64,000 nt of DNA. It comes from Bacillus pumilus. GTDB lineage: Bacteria; Bacillota; Bacilli; Bacillales; Bacillaceae. Under the pieces are notes generated by a model. It was not told where the DNA came from, ran no database searches, and saw only the letters and a list, made by a program, of their open reading frames with translations. The stretch lies in NCBI RefSeq assembly GCF_038738535.1, contig NZ_CP046128.1:3348001-3412000 (forward strand), written 5' to 3'. A program made the position numbers and the translations under genes. Below, piece by piece: positions 37,254 to 45,555 of the stretch; the stretch's first letter is position 1; every line of letters begins with the position of its first letter.

Positions 37254-38188
37254 GATGACAATCGCTTCAATCTTTTCTCTAGCTCATCAATCGCTCTCAT
37301 CACTTCCGCGCCTGGGTTCGTCCCAAATAGATCACTAGGCAGAATCTCGACGTGTCCATTTTTCACAGCTGACACATCGTGCCAAGCGGCATTCTGTTTC
37401 ATTTCACTCATAAAGCCCGCTTTCACATCTTCAGGATTGCTGTGAGTCATAAGCAGAATAAGATCAGGATCGGCTTCGATGACCTTTTCTGCATTGATTT
37501 GAGCGTATTGAGGGAATTTCTCGAGTGCCGGTTCATTTTCAGCGATGTTCGTCCCTCCTGCGATGTGCAGTAAATCTCCGCTTAAGGATTGAGGAAGTGC
37601 CGCCATATATGTGCCAGGTGCCCCGTATACAACGAGTGTCTTCACTTTTTTCTGAGGCTGCTTGACCTGCTTTTTCCTCTGATCGATTTGCTCATTGAGG
37701 GCTTTGGCCTTTTGCTGCTTTCCGAGCAAATCCCCGAATAACGTTATTTGACGCTGAATATCCTTCACTGAATTGGCACTTGTCAAAAGAAGCTGTGAAC
37801 CAATTCCTTCTATTGTAGAGATGTCCTTGCTGTTTAATTGTTCATTCCCAAGCACAACATCGGGCTTTAAGCTTGTGATGAGCTCTACATCAAATTGATG
37901 CGTTGTGCCAATTGTTTGGACGGACTTTGCCTGTTGTAAGCTGTCTGGTAATTCGGCGGCCGGACGGCCAACTACCTCACCGCCTAATGCATACAGGATG
38001 CTCATGTCTCCAGTCGATAATGCGACGATACGCTGAGGGGATTCTTCAAATGACAGCGTTCTGCCAGTAAAATCCTTTATCTTCAGCGCACCTTGCCCGC
38101 TTCCTTTCTCTACAGGTGCTGCCTGACTGCATCCGCCGAGGAGAAGCATCAAGACGAGTCCAGCTAAGATCACATGTGAAAATTTCAA
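37250..38188 (-). CDS. heme/iron-complex binding lipoprotein 2
   Basis: FecB/BtuF-class binding lipoprotein of 312 residues. The lipobox is LLLGGC (Cys20). The mature protein has the opening FTGRTLSFEESPQRIVALS and the two-lobe pattern with a rigid linking helix, ending in [12 protein letters not shown]. It belongs to the class that includes IsdE. Paired by position with permease 2 and the ATPase-monooxygenase fusion. Ligand residues for heme (Met/His in IsdE) were not assigned with certainty. Confidence 0.82.
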   Translation of the reverse strand: MKFSHVILAGLVLMLLLGGCSQAAPVEKGSGQGALKIKDFTGRTLSFEESPQRIVALSTGDMSILYALGGEVVGRPAAELPDSLQQAKSVQTIGTTHQFDVELITSLKPDVVLGNEQLNSKDISTIEGIGSQLLLTSANSVKDIQRQITLFGDLLGKQQKAKALNEQIDQRKKQVKQPQKKVKTLVVYGAPGTYMAALPQSLSGDLLHIAGGTNIAENEPALEKFPQYAQINAEKVIEADPDLILLMTHSNPEDVKAGFMSEMKQNAAWHDVSAVKNGHVEILPSDLFGTNPGAEVMRAIDELEKRLKRLSS

Positions 38189-38206
38189 CCGTCTGTCTCT
38201 CCTTTT

Positions 38207-38959
38207 CTAGTAAACTTTCTGTAGCTTTGCCTGTACGACGAGACGCCCATTTTTAGGTGCAAGCACATGATCACAGGTCGATAGAGTGAGGATGAGGTCA
38301 TCTGTGGACACGTCTGTCTTCGTTTGATAGATTGATTTTTTCCGCACAGCTTGCAAGTAGTGCGCATATTCGCCAAGATCTTGAAAATCGGTTTGAATAT
38401 AATCGAAATCCACCGTTGTTTCATACACGGCAAAAATCTCCGCCTCATAGCTTTGATACAGCGTATCGTACTGAAATGTCCGGTGCTCATGGAAAAAATC
38501 CTTTTTTAAATAGTTTGTGAGTCCAGCGAACATGGATCCGTCTCTCATCCGATGCCCGTACACCACAGTATTCGGGCTCTCGTGCAAGACGTCATTGCGA
38601 TAATCCATAAAGATACTGCCTGCCCGGGTGTCGTTTTTTAAGTAATTACGGGTTAAGTAGAATGCATTATCACGAGATTGAACGATTGGGTACTGAATCA
38701 TCGTGTCCTTCATATTGATCCAGCCGACAATGTCGTTGTTCACCTTCCGCAGCTCATCAAATGACGTACGGGTGGTTCCCGGTTCCCGGCTTTCAGTCAT
38801 TCCTTGCTCTTGACCATACATCGTCTGAGCCTTTGCAAGCACCTGACGATTTTGATAATAGCCGAACAGTTCTAAGCCAATGGCTGTACCGCTATAAATG
38901 AATACTCCTAAACAGACGATCGTCAGCATACGCTGCCAGACCCGTTTTCCTCTTTTCAC
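38207..38959 (-). CDS. srtB: sortase B
   Basis: Class B sortase of 250 residues. N-terminal membrane anchor about 8-30. Catalytic His in NTVVYGHRMRDGS, Cys in LILTLSTCDH and Arg in NGRLVVQAKL, with the extra helix of class B before the Cys. It anchors NEAT proteins with NPxT(G/N) signals to peptidoglycan. The two adjacent NEAT proteins carry NPKTG and NPQTG. It starts with GTG after AGGTGA and lies between the two importer modules, as in the isd loci of Bacillus and Staphylococcus. Confidence 0.93.
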   Translation of the reverse strand: MKRGKRVWQRMLTIVCLGVFIYSGTAIGLELFGYYQNRQVLAKAQTMYGQEQGMTESREPGTTRTSFDELRKVNNDIVGWINMKDTMIQYPIVQSRDNAFYLTRNYLKNDTRAGSIFMDYRNDVLHESPNTVVYGHRMRDGSMFAGLTNYLKKDFFHEHRTFQYDTLYQSYEAEIFAVYETTVDFDYIQTDFQDLGEYAHYLQAVRKKSIYQTKTDVSTDDLILTLSTCDHVLAPKNGRLVVQAKLQKVY

Positions 38960-38975
38960 ACTGTCTCACCTGCTT

Positions 38976-39746
38976 TTATATGCCAACAGGCACGATGTAC
39001 ATTCCTGTTTCTGCATCCTGTCTAATCGTGACGGACACATCATAAATGTGCCGCACATTCTCTTCTGTTAACACATCGTTTGGCTGTCCTTCACTGATAA
39101 TTCGTCCATCCTTCATCGCAATGATGACGTCACTGTAGCGGACAGCCTGATTCATGTCGTGCAGCACCATGACAATCGTGAGTCCATGCACGTCATTGAG
39201 CTCACGGATCAGCTCAAGAATGTCAAATTGATAGTAGATATCCAAATAGGTTGTCGGTTCATCTAAGAAAAGGATCGGTGTTTTTTGCGCAAGTGCCATC
39301 GCAATCCATACACGCTGACGCTCACCACCTGACAGTGAGGCGAGCGGCACCTTTCGTTTTTCCGTTAGTTTTGTACTGGACAGTGCCCACTCTATCGCTC
39401 TCTCATCCTCTTCCTTGTCACCCCCGCGCATCGTCTGGTACGGCGTTCTACCGAATGCCACGACCCGTTCGATCGTTAAATCAAGCGGCGCTTCATTTTG
39501 CTGATGGACGACAGCCAGCTTTTTTGCCAGCTCCTTTGGCTTAAATGCATTCAGCGCTTGTCCGTCTAAGTGAATTTGCCCTTTGTTTGGACAATGATTA
39601 TTCGCCATCAAGGAAAGCAGTGTGGATTTCCCCGAGCCATTTGGACCGATAATGGTTGTGATTTTCCCCTTTTCAATCTGTGTTGTGACCGATTGAACGA
39701 TGTCCTTCTGCTGGTCATATGAGAATGACACCTCACGAATGTCCAT
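38976..39746 (-). CDS. FecE-type heme/siderophore ABC ATPase 1
   Basis: ATPase of 256 residues with Walker [10 protein letters not shown], signature LSGGERQRVWIAMALA, Walker [12 protein letters not shown] and H-loop VLHDMNQAVR. It is a paralogue of the N-terminal part of the fusion gene at 35117-36238 but lacks the monooxygenase tail, ending at YIVPVGI. It overlaps permease 1 by 14 bases. It would energise the first importer. Confidence 0.86.
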   Translation of the reverse strand: MDIREVSFSYDQQKDIVQSVTTQIEKGKITTIIGPNGSGKSTLLSLMANNHCPNKGQIHLDGQALNAFKPKELAKKLAVVHQQNEAPLDLTIERVVAFGRTPYQTMRGGDKEEDERAIEWALSSTKLTEKRKVPLASLSGGERQRVWIAMALAQKTPILFLDEPTTYLDIYYQFDILELIRELNDVHGLTIVMVLHDMNQAVRYSDVIIAMKDGRIISEGQPNDVLTEENVRHIYDVSVTIRQDAETGMYIVPVGI

Positions 39747-40719
39747 GGAGACGGTCCCCCCTTCTTAATAAAAAGATCAGAAACGGCCCGCCAATCACGG
39801 CCATGATCGTAGAAGCAGGAATCTCATTTGGCGCGACAAGCGTCCTGCCGAGCGTATCAGCCGTCAAAATCAGCAAAGCCCCGCTTAACGCAGAAAATGG
39901 AATGAGTACCCGATGATCCGAGCCAACAAGCCTTCTTGAAATGTGCGGAATGAGCAAACCGACAAAGGCAATCACGCCCGCTACCGCAGCTGTCACCGCC
40001 GCGAGTAATACCGCTGTGATGGAAATCAAAAGGCGCATTCTGGTCACACGCAACCCTAAATTTTTCGCTGTCTTGTCCTGAAGAGCCAAGAGGTTACACC
40101 ATCTGCTGAAGAAAAGTGCTACGACAAGACCGGCGACGCCATAGACTCCGATTAAACGGACATCTCCCCACGTTTTCATCGTGAGATTTGACTGTCCTGA
40201 CTGATTGATCGTGATATTGAAATAGCTGCAAATGGTCACAAATGCTTCAGCCATTCCAGTAAACATGGCATTGATGGCGATCCCAACCAAAATCATACGG
40301 ATTGGGCTTAAACCGCCCTTCCAAGACAGAACGTACACGAGGAAACATGCAATGGCTCCGCCAAACACCGAAAATAAAGGAGAGTAGAAATAAAATTGAG
40401 GAAGCGCTGTAATCGCCATTAAAGAAAAGAAGCTGGCTCCTGATGAAATTCCAATGACGCCGGCATCAGCTAATGGATTTCTCATGACCGACTGCAGCAG
40501 TACACCGGAGACAGATAAGGCGGCCCCTGTAAACATTGCGATGAGCATGCGGGGAATTCTCAAATCTTTAATGATGTCTACCTGTGCATGTTGACCGGTG
40601 ATGAGCCCTTCCAATAATTCAATCGGGGTGACATGAATACTCCCAGTAATGGCGGAATAAATAAACACGCACACCAGTAAGAGACTAACTATCAGAAATA
40701 AAATCCCTGTTTTTTTCAT
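39733..40719 (-). CDS. FecCD-type heme/siderophore permease 1
   Basis: Permease of 328 residues with about nine to ten helices and the family motifs DLRIPRMLIAMFTGAALSVS, SVMRNPLADAGVIGISSGAS and GVIAFVGLLIPHISRRLVGSDHR. First importer module of the operon, together with the binding lipoprotein at 40753 and the ATPase at 38976. Confidence 0.86.
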   Translation of the reverse strand: MKKTGILFLIVSLLLVCVFIYSAITGSIHVTPIELLEGLITGQHAQVDIIKDLRIPRMLIAMFTGAALSVSGVLLQSVMRNPLADAGVIGISSGASFFSLMAITALPQFYFYSPLFSVFGGAIACFLVYVLSWKGGLSPIRMILVGIAINAMFTGMAEAFVTICSYFNITINQSGQSNLTMKTWGDVRLIGVYGVAGLVVALFFSRWCNLLALQDKTAKNLGLRVTRMRLLISITAVLLAAVTAAVAGVIAFVGLLIPHISRRLVGSDHRVLIPFSALSGALLILTADTLGRTLVAPNEIPASTIMAVIGGPFLIFLLRRGDRLHGHS

Positions 40720-40752
40720 CTTGAACGTCCTTTTATCATTAAGATTCGCCGC

Positions 40753-41640
40753 TTATGACGGGTAGAGCATACGCGTTAGTTCATCTAATGCTTCTGCTGC
40801 CTTTAAATTGCCCGTTGTCCCGAATAAGCTTTCTTCGAGGTCATACACCCGGTCTTGCTTGACCGCATGAAAATGCTTCCAGATGTCATTTGTTTTAAAT
40901 TCTTGATCAAACATGCGGACAACTTCATCTGGCATCCCATGTGCGGCCCGGAGTATGATATCTGGATTGGCTTTTTGTAAATACTCCGTATTAGATGCCA
41001 AATACTCCATTTTCTCACCTTTGACAATGTTCTTTCCGCCTGCGATACGTACAAGATCACCAATATATGAATTCTCTGTTGCCACCAAATAACTGCCCGG
41101 TACACCAAGCAAAATCAGAACGGACGGCTTGCGCTTTCCCTTCGTCTTCTCTTGTATGTCTTTCTTTTTTTGTTCAAAGTCAGACACGATGCGCTCGGCT
41201 TGTTTCTTTCTGTCATACTGAGCTCCGAGCTTCGTGATCGCCTTCTCCATGCTGCCAAGGCTCTCGAGATTTAAGTATGTGGCAGGAACACCTGCTTGCT
41301 GAAAGGGTGTCTCTAAATCATATTGAAGGGTTGTGACAGACAGGACATCTGTTGGTTGAAGTGATTGGATGATTTCCATGTCCGGGCTCATTGGATTACC
41401 GACTTCCGGCAGTCCTTTATAACGAGCTGGCAAGGATTTTTGACTTGTTGGCACCCCGACAAGATCCACCTCTAAAGCATCCATAATCTCCACAGCAGCT
41501 ACAGTCGTTGCCACAATGCGCGCACTTGATTCTGCGCTTTTTTTGCCTTTCGCTGAACTTTCGGCTGACTGTGAGCAGCCCGATAAGATCACGCACACAC
41601 TAAGAGCAGCGATCAGGGTACATAACATTCGATGCTTCAA
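40753..41640 (-). CDS. heme/iron-complex binding lipoprotein 1 (IsdE type)
   Basis: Binding lipoprotein of 295 residues with lipobox VILSGC (Cys22). The mature part begins SARIVATTVAAVEIMDALEVD and follows with VGVPTS, the binding-lobe pattern found in IsdE-like heme binders. It likely receives heme from the NEAT proteins encoded just upstream. A hairpin with T-run (41660-41697) separates it from the NEAT genes, allowing lower expression of the transporter than of the surface proteins. Confidence 0.83.
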   Translation of the reverse strand: MKHRMLCTLIAALSVCVILSGCSQSAESSAKGKKSAESSARIVATTVAAVEIMDALEVDLVGVPTSQKSLPARYKGLPEVGNPMSPDMEIIQSLQPTDVLSVTTLQYDLETPFQQAGVPATYLNLESLGSMEKAITKLGAQYDRKKQAERIVSDFEQKKKDIQEKTKGKRKPSVLILLGVPGSYLVATENSYIGDLVRIAGGKNIVKGEKMEYLASNTEYLQKANPDIILRAAHGMPDEVVRMFDQEFKTNDIWKHFHAVKQDRVYDLEESLFGTTGNLKAAEALDELTRMLYPS

Positions 41641-41659
41641 AAACAGAAGCCTCCTTTCG

Positions 41660-41697
41660 AAAAAAGAGAGTGGATGCGCCGAGAGAAATTGCGCATC
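41660..41697 (-). terminator. attenuating hairpin between NEAT genes and importer genes
   Basis: GATGCGC-N11-GCGCATC followed by CTCTCTTTTTT on the minus strand. It is probably a partial terminator inside the heme operon. Confidence 0.65.
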
Positions 41698-41715
41698 TCA
41701 CTTAAACTAATCCAT

Positions 41716-43524
41716 CTACCTTGTTCTTGTTTGATACTTTCTTACGAGTACGAATAACGACCCGCCGAATAAAAGAATATACACCCAAAGAAGAGAGGTA
41801 TCTCCTGTTTTCGGATTCAACTGTCCAGTCTCAGACTTGGTTTGGTCATCTGATGGAGTAAATGTCATCTGCTCTGCGCCTGTTTCCTCTGGCGCTAGAT
41901 TTTCAAGCTGATTTGTTTGAGAATCGCGATCATTTGGATTTTTGACAAAGCCGATACTCTCATCGTTTCCGATTACCGTAGCAATGCCGCTTCCTTCACC
42001 AAGAGTGATTCCTTTTGTGTCATAGACAAGTTTGACATCGTACTGCTCATGATAATTCGCAGCCGGAATATCAATTTTTACGCGTGCTGCTTGAGCTGTG
42101 CTTAAACTTTTGGCTTCATATTGAATCACTCGTGTGTCTGCTTTTTGATCTGTTTTTGCGACAAGAGTCTCTTCATATTTCCCGCCTGTCCCTACTTGGA
42201 AGGATGTGATGGCTGAGCTGTTCTTCACTGTATATGAAACGAAATGGCGGCCATTTTTCACGACCAATGTCGCAGGGCTCACGACGTAATCGTTCATACG
42301 AGAAGGCTCATCCTTGTCTGCTTTCTTCATTGAGAAAGGCAGCTTGTATACACCATCTTTAAGCTTAGCCGTCTCTTGAGCAGCTCCGCCGTTATTTGTT
42401 TCTGGTGATGGTGTGTTTGGTTTTGGTGTTTCTGGTGCAGCCGGTGTTTCTTCCTCTACCTGCCCGTTCTTAAGTGGAGCGATACTCTTTGCATCGAATT
42501 GAAAACGAATATCGTAGGTTTGGTCATAGTTAGCAGCTGCTACCACGATGTGTACTTTTCCTTTGACCGCTTTTTTCAGATCAGCGACATCAAATGACAC
42601 CACTCTTGTGTTCTTTGCTTTATCTGTGCTGACAGTCTTCACTTCTTGATAAGATCCGTTTTTCTCTGTTTTCAAGGAAGCGACAGACGTATGATCCTTC
42701 ACCGTAAAGGAAATGGTTTGTTTTCCATTTTTGATGGTTAAGGATGCAGGATGTGAGAAGTATTGGTTCATCCGAGATGCCTCGTTCTCATCCCCTTTTA
42801 GTACACTGTAATTGATGCGGTACTCGCCATCTTTTAAGTGATTTTGCGCAGAATCATCTGGTTTTGATCCATTGTTATTGCCAGGTGTTGCCTGATGATC
42901 ATCTGGTTTTGTCCCATTTTGATCATCCGGCTTTGTTTCATTATCGTCTGGCTTTGTGCCATTTTGGTCATCCGGTTTTGTTTCGTTATCGTCTGGCTTT
43001 GTGCCATTTTGGTCATCCGGTTTTGTTTCGTTATCGTCTGGCTTTGCAGGTGTAACGAGTGTTAGGCTGCTTTGATCGAATGCAAGCTGTACGTCATACG
43101 CTTCGTCATAAATAAAGCCGCCTAAATCCCAGTAAATTTTCACCCAGCCGTTTAATTTGGCTGATAAGTCGGCTACATCAAATTTGATCACACGTGTATT
43201 GGCTGTTTCATCCTCACTGACGGTTTCAGTGGTGACAAGAGCACCATTTTGTTCAACCTTGAAATCTGTAATCTCTTTGCTTTGCTTCAGCGTGACATAG
43301 GCTGTTGTCTTGCCATTTTCCACAATCAGCTTAGCTGGCTTTTCTGTATAGGTATCCATCATGGACGCTTCTGTGCTGCCATTCTTTAAAATGGTGAATC
43401 CGGCCGTGTATTCACCATCAACAAATGATGCCGCTTGAGCCGTTCCTTGAGGAATCTGAAACGCAGTCAATAAACTGAATAAAACGAGCAGAATAGCTGC
43501 CTTTAGATGAAAAAGACGTTTCAA
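41716..43524 (-). CDS. cell-wall NEAT protein with three heme-binding domains
   Basis: Secreted protein of 602 residues. Signal peptide about 1-31. Three NEAT domains at about 33-155, 230-350 and 385-505. Each keeps the lip helix (SMMDTY, SRMNQY, SRMNDY) and the beta-hairpin heme tyrosines (YDEAY, YDQTY, YHEQY). The first linker is a Lys-Pro-Asp-Asp repeat region. The C-terminus has LNPKTGD, a hydrophobic span and RKYQTRTR, a sortase B-type NPKTG signal. It would take heme from hemoproteins or hemophores and pass it inward, a role like IsdX2/IsdA/IsdB. It starts with TTG after AAGGAAG. Confidence 0.92.
   Translation of the reverse strand: MKRLFHLKAAILLVLFSLLTAFQIPQGTAQAASFVDGEYTAGFTILKNGSTEASMMDTYTEKPAKLIVENGKTTAYVTLKQSKEITDFKVEQNGALVTTETVSEDETANTRVIKFDVADLSAKLNGWVKIYWDLGGFIYDEAYDVQLAFDQSSLTLVTPAKPDDNETKPDDQNGTKPDDNETKPDDQNGTKPDDNETKPDDQNGTKPDDHQATPGNNNGSKPDDSAQNHLKDGEYRINYSVLKGDENEASRMNQYFSHPASLTIKNGKQTISFTVKDHTSVASLKTEKNGSYQEVKTVSTDKAKNTRVVSFDVADLKKAVKGKVHIVVAAANYDQTYDIRFQFDAKSIAPLKNGQVEEETPAAPETPKPNTPSPETNNGGAAQETAKLKDGVYKLPFSMKKADKDEPSRMNDYVVSPATLVVKNGRHFVSYTVKNSSAITSFQVGTGGKYEETLVAKTDQKADTRVIQYEAKSLSTAQAARVKIDIPAANYHEQYDVKLVYDTKGITLGEGSGIATVIGNDESIGFVKNPNDRDSQTNQLENLAPEETGAEQMTFTPSDDQTKSETGQLNPKTGDTSLLWVYILLFGGSLFVLVRKYQTRTR
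42914..43048 (-). repeat. three tandem 45-base repeats in a NEAT-protein linker
   Basis: Units at 42914-42958, 42959-43003 and 43004-43048 encode repeated KPDDNETKPDDQNGT. They are nearly identical, so copy number may vary between strains. Confidence 0.95.
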
Positions 43525-43542
43525 ATGGTGACACTTCCTTCC

Positions 43543-44199
43543 TTAATGCTTGATGATCCACTTTCTTGCTAAAAACCCGCCTGAGCATAGAGCAAGCACA
43601 AGGAGCCACCCTGTCTGGTTTGTATCACCAGTTTGAGGATTCTCTTCTTGTTTTGTCGTGGATGAATCAGATGTTTTCGTTGATTCTTTTGATGGCTGCT
43701 GATCTTCTGCTGCACCCGCTGATTTGTTTGTGCTGTTAGACGAAAGCGATTTCATGCTGCTCTCATCGAATTTCAGCTGAATGGTATAATCATGATCATA
43801 ATCAGCAGATTTAACAGTGACATGAATTTTTGACTTGATTGGCTTAGACAAGCTCTGAGCTTGGAACTGAACAAGCCTTGTGTTGGCTTTTTTATTAGTT
43901 GAGAGAACCGTTGTATCGACATAGCCGCCATTTCCCGGCACTTTAAATTCCGTCACCCAGCTGCTATTTTTAATGGTCATTTGTACAGTCAGCTTCCCAT
44001 TTTTTGCAATCACTTTTGCTGGCTTCAGCCAGTAATCATTTGCCATGGAAACCGCATTTCCTTCAGCCTTCAGCACAGTATAGTTGACGGAGTATGTACC
44101 ATCCTTTAACGTGGCAGCCTGTGCGTTTGAAAAAGGCAGCATAAGTGCCAATAATAAAGCGGTCATGAAGACTGATAGCCTCATCATTTTTTTCATCAA
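43543..44199 (-). CDS. IsdC-like cell-wall NEAT protein (NPQTG)
   Basis: Protein of 218 residues with signal peptide (about 1-28, ending NAQA). One NEAT domain (about 30-150) has the lip segment SMANDYWLKPA and the heme tyrosines in YDHDY. A Ser/Thr/Lys linker follows, then NPQTGDTNQTGW, a hydrophobic span and RKWIIKH. Architecture and the NPQTG signal match IsdC, the peptidoglycan-embedded heme relay anchored by sortase B. It lies between the secreted hemophore gene and the three-NEAT protein gene. Confidence 0.9.
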   Translation of the reverse strand: MMKKMMRLSVFMTALLLALMLPFSNAQAATLKDGTYSVNYTVLKAEGNAVSMANDYWLKPAKVIAKNGKLTVQMTIKNSSWVTEFKVPGNGGYVDTTVLSTNKKANTRLVQFQAQSLSKPIKSKIHVTVKSADYDHDYTIQLKFDESSMKSLSSNSTNKSAGAAEDQQPSKESTKTSDSSTTKQEENPQTGDTNQTGWLLVLALCSGGFLARKWIIKH

Positions 44200-44216
44200 G
44201 CGAATTTCCTCCCTTT

Positions 44217-44675
44217 CTATTGAACAGATGCTGCATCAAACTTGAGACGGATGTCGTAATTGCCTGTATATCCGATGACCGGTACAGTCACGCTCACTTT
44301 TGCTGGTACGACTTCTGTCAGGCTGTTCATGTTGAATTCAACCGTTCTCTTATTTGCAGCTGTATTTGTACTGATCACCTTCGCATCTTTGTAGACACCT
44401 TGATCAAGTGTTTTAAAGCTTGTGATCCAAGAGCTATTCGTTAACGTGACTTGTGCTTTGATTTTTCCATTCTTCACGACAAGCTTGGCTGGTTTTTCAA
44501 AATACGTATTCGCTGTTGAAGTCGAATCGCTATCTGCCTTCCATACCACATATTGTGCTGAATATTGACCATCTGCTAAGCCTGCTGCTGAGGCTGAGCT
44601 AACCGGAGCTAGAGCAAATAATAGAACAAAACTAAAGAACAATAATACGTGTGATGTTGAACGAATGACTTTCAT
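44217..44675 (-). CDS. secreted single-NEAT hemophore (IsdX1-like)
   Basis: Protein of 152 residues with a signal peptide (about 1-29, ending SASA), one NEAT domain and no sorting signal or membrane anchor, so it should be released. Lip segment STANTYFEKPA; heme hairpin YTGNYDIRLKF. Size and form equal B. anthracis IsdX1, which scavenges heme from hemoglobin. First gene of the heme operon. AGGAGG six bases before the ATG; a promoter with a perfect Fur box about 95-107 bases upstream and a second box near the ribosome site. Confidence 0.88.
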   Translation of the reverse strand: MKVIRSTSHVLLFFSFVLLFALAPVSSASAAGLADGQYSAQYVVWKADSDSTSTANTYFEKPAKLVVKNGKIKAQVTLTNSSWITSFKTLDQGVYKDAKVISTNTAANKRTVEFNMNSLTEVVPAKVSVTVPVIGYTGNYDIRLKFDAASVQ

Positions 44676-44696
44676 GTGAACCCTCCTAAATGATAT

Positions 44697-44711
44697 TGAT
44701 AATTATTCTCA
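44697..44711. promoter_or_regulatory. second Fur box near the hemophore start
   Basis: TGATAATTATTCTCA, 14 of 15 matches to the 7-1-7 Fur motif TGATAAT-N-ATTATCA, 22-36 bases upstream of the ATG. Confidence 0.75.
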
Positions 44712-44753
44712 ATAGATAATAAAAAAAATAACCTTCATAAGCGCTGGATCACA

Positions 44754-44783
44754 CTTATAGATGATTATGATAATCATTATCAA
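44754..44783 (-). promoter_or_regulatory. promoter of the heme operon with perfect Fur box
   Basis: Minus-strand TTGATA (44783-44778), 18 bases, TATAAG (44759-44754). The spacer and -35 contain TGATAATCATTATCA (44768-44782), a perfect Fur box, so Fur-Fe would block polymerase. Positions 44784-45008 upstream hold no gene; a 7-base hairpin (about 44801-44826) there has no clear role. Confidence 0.85.
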
Positions 44784-45008
44784 TTGAGTTGAAAAAATAA
44801 ATCTTTGCTTCCTAAAAGCCAAAGATGTCTGTTTCTAAATGATGGTTTGAAACGTGTTTTAGGTAATCTGTCCCATTCATGATACCATGGCATAACCTCC
44901 ATTCCATTACAGGGAAAAGAACCCTCTTCTCCTTGATATTATATGATGAATGAATTTATTGTCAACATCATTTTTCATACTATTGACTTAGATTTCTGGA
45001 AAATCGCA

Positions 45009-45042
45009 CAAAAAAATTTCGATCAGACAGACTGATCGAAAT
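45009..45042 (-). terminator. terminator of the HxlR gene
   Basis: ATTTCGATCAG / CTGATCGAAAT hairpin followed by seven T on the minus strand. Confidence 0.9.
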
Positions 45043-45045
45043 CGT

Positions 45046-45378
45046 TTAGGAAGAGACTTGTTCCCCTTTTTTGCTGTTATTACGTTCTAAAGACCAAGCA
45101 TACATTTCACGAATAATCGGCTCAATTTTCTTCCCTTGCGCTGTTAATTCGTATTCAATCCGTACTGGAATGTCAGGGTATACGTTTTTCTCAACGAGTC
45201 CTTCAGCCTCTAAATCCTTCAGCCTTTCTGATAATAATCGTCCGCTGATGTCCATTTCATTTTCAAGCTGACAGAAACGCTTAGGGCCTGTCAGAAGCTG
45301 ATTGATGATGAGAATGACCCACTTCTTGCCTAGAATCTCCATGGCATCTGTGATTGGACAGCCATCTACTTGAGCCAT
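45046..45378 (-). CDS. HxlR-family winged-helix regulator
   Basis: Regulator of 110 residues with the HxlR core LGKKWVILIINQLLTGPKRF and SGRLLSERLKDLEAEGLVEK. The N-terminal Cys7 (VDGCPITDAM) corresponds to the conserved cysteine used for thiol-based sensing of quinones, diamide or aldehydes in YodB/CatR/HypR-type proteins. It is divergent from the VOC-ribA-ribD operon. Two related palindromes lie in the shared region, one overlapping the operon -35 and one just after the -10, typical for repression. The sensed compound is not known. Confidence 0.85.
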   Translation of the reverse strand: MAQVDGCPITDAMEILGKKWVILIINQLLTGPKRFCQLENEMDISGRLLSERLKDLEAEGLVEKNVYPDIPVRIEYELTAQGKKIEPIIREMYAWSLERNNSKKGEQVSS

Positions 45379-45433
45379 ACCTTACTCCCTCCCGCTTTTC
45401 TCTCTTTTTTTTCATTATAGCACAATTAATTAC

Positions 45434-45462
45434 TTGAAATAAGTCACTAACTATTATATAGT
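45434..45462 (+). promoter_or_regulatory. sigma-A promoter of the VOC-ribA-ribD operon
   Basis: TTGAAA (45434-45439), 17 bases, TATAGT (45457-45462). The -35 lies in an imperfect ACTT-N5-AAGT repeat related to the operator downstream. Confidence 0.75.
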
Positions 45463-45465
45463 TTA

Positions 45466-45480
45466 GTTACTTTAAGTAAC
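45466..45480. promoter_or_regulatory. HxlR operator candidate
   Basis: Perfect 7-1-7 palindrome GTTACTT-T-AAGTAAC at about +1 of the operon promoter; resembles known HxlR/YodB boxes containing GTTACTT-type half-sites. Confidence 0.65.
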
Positions 45481-45555
45481 AAGGTATTCATTTTTATAGA
45501 TTTTCAAAAACATTTGAACATGCCGATGCATATATCATGAAGGAGCTGACCGAGC

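Noticed and set aside
42834-43055. Open frames on both strands in the NEAT linker
   Set aside because: They are shadows of the 45-base repeats and have no ribosome sites.
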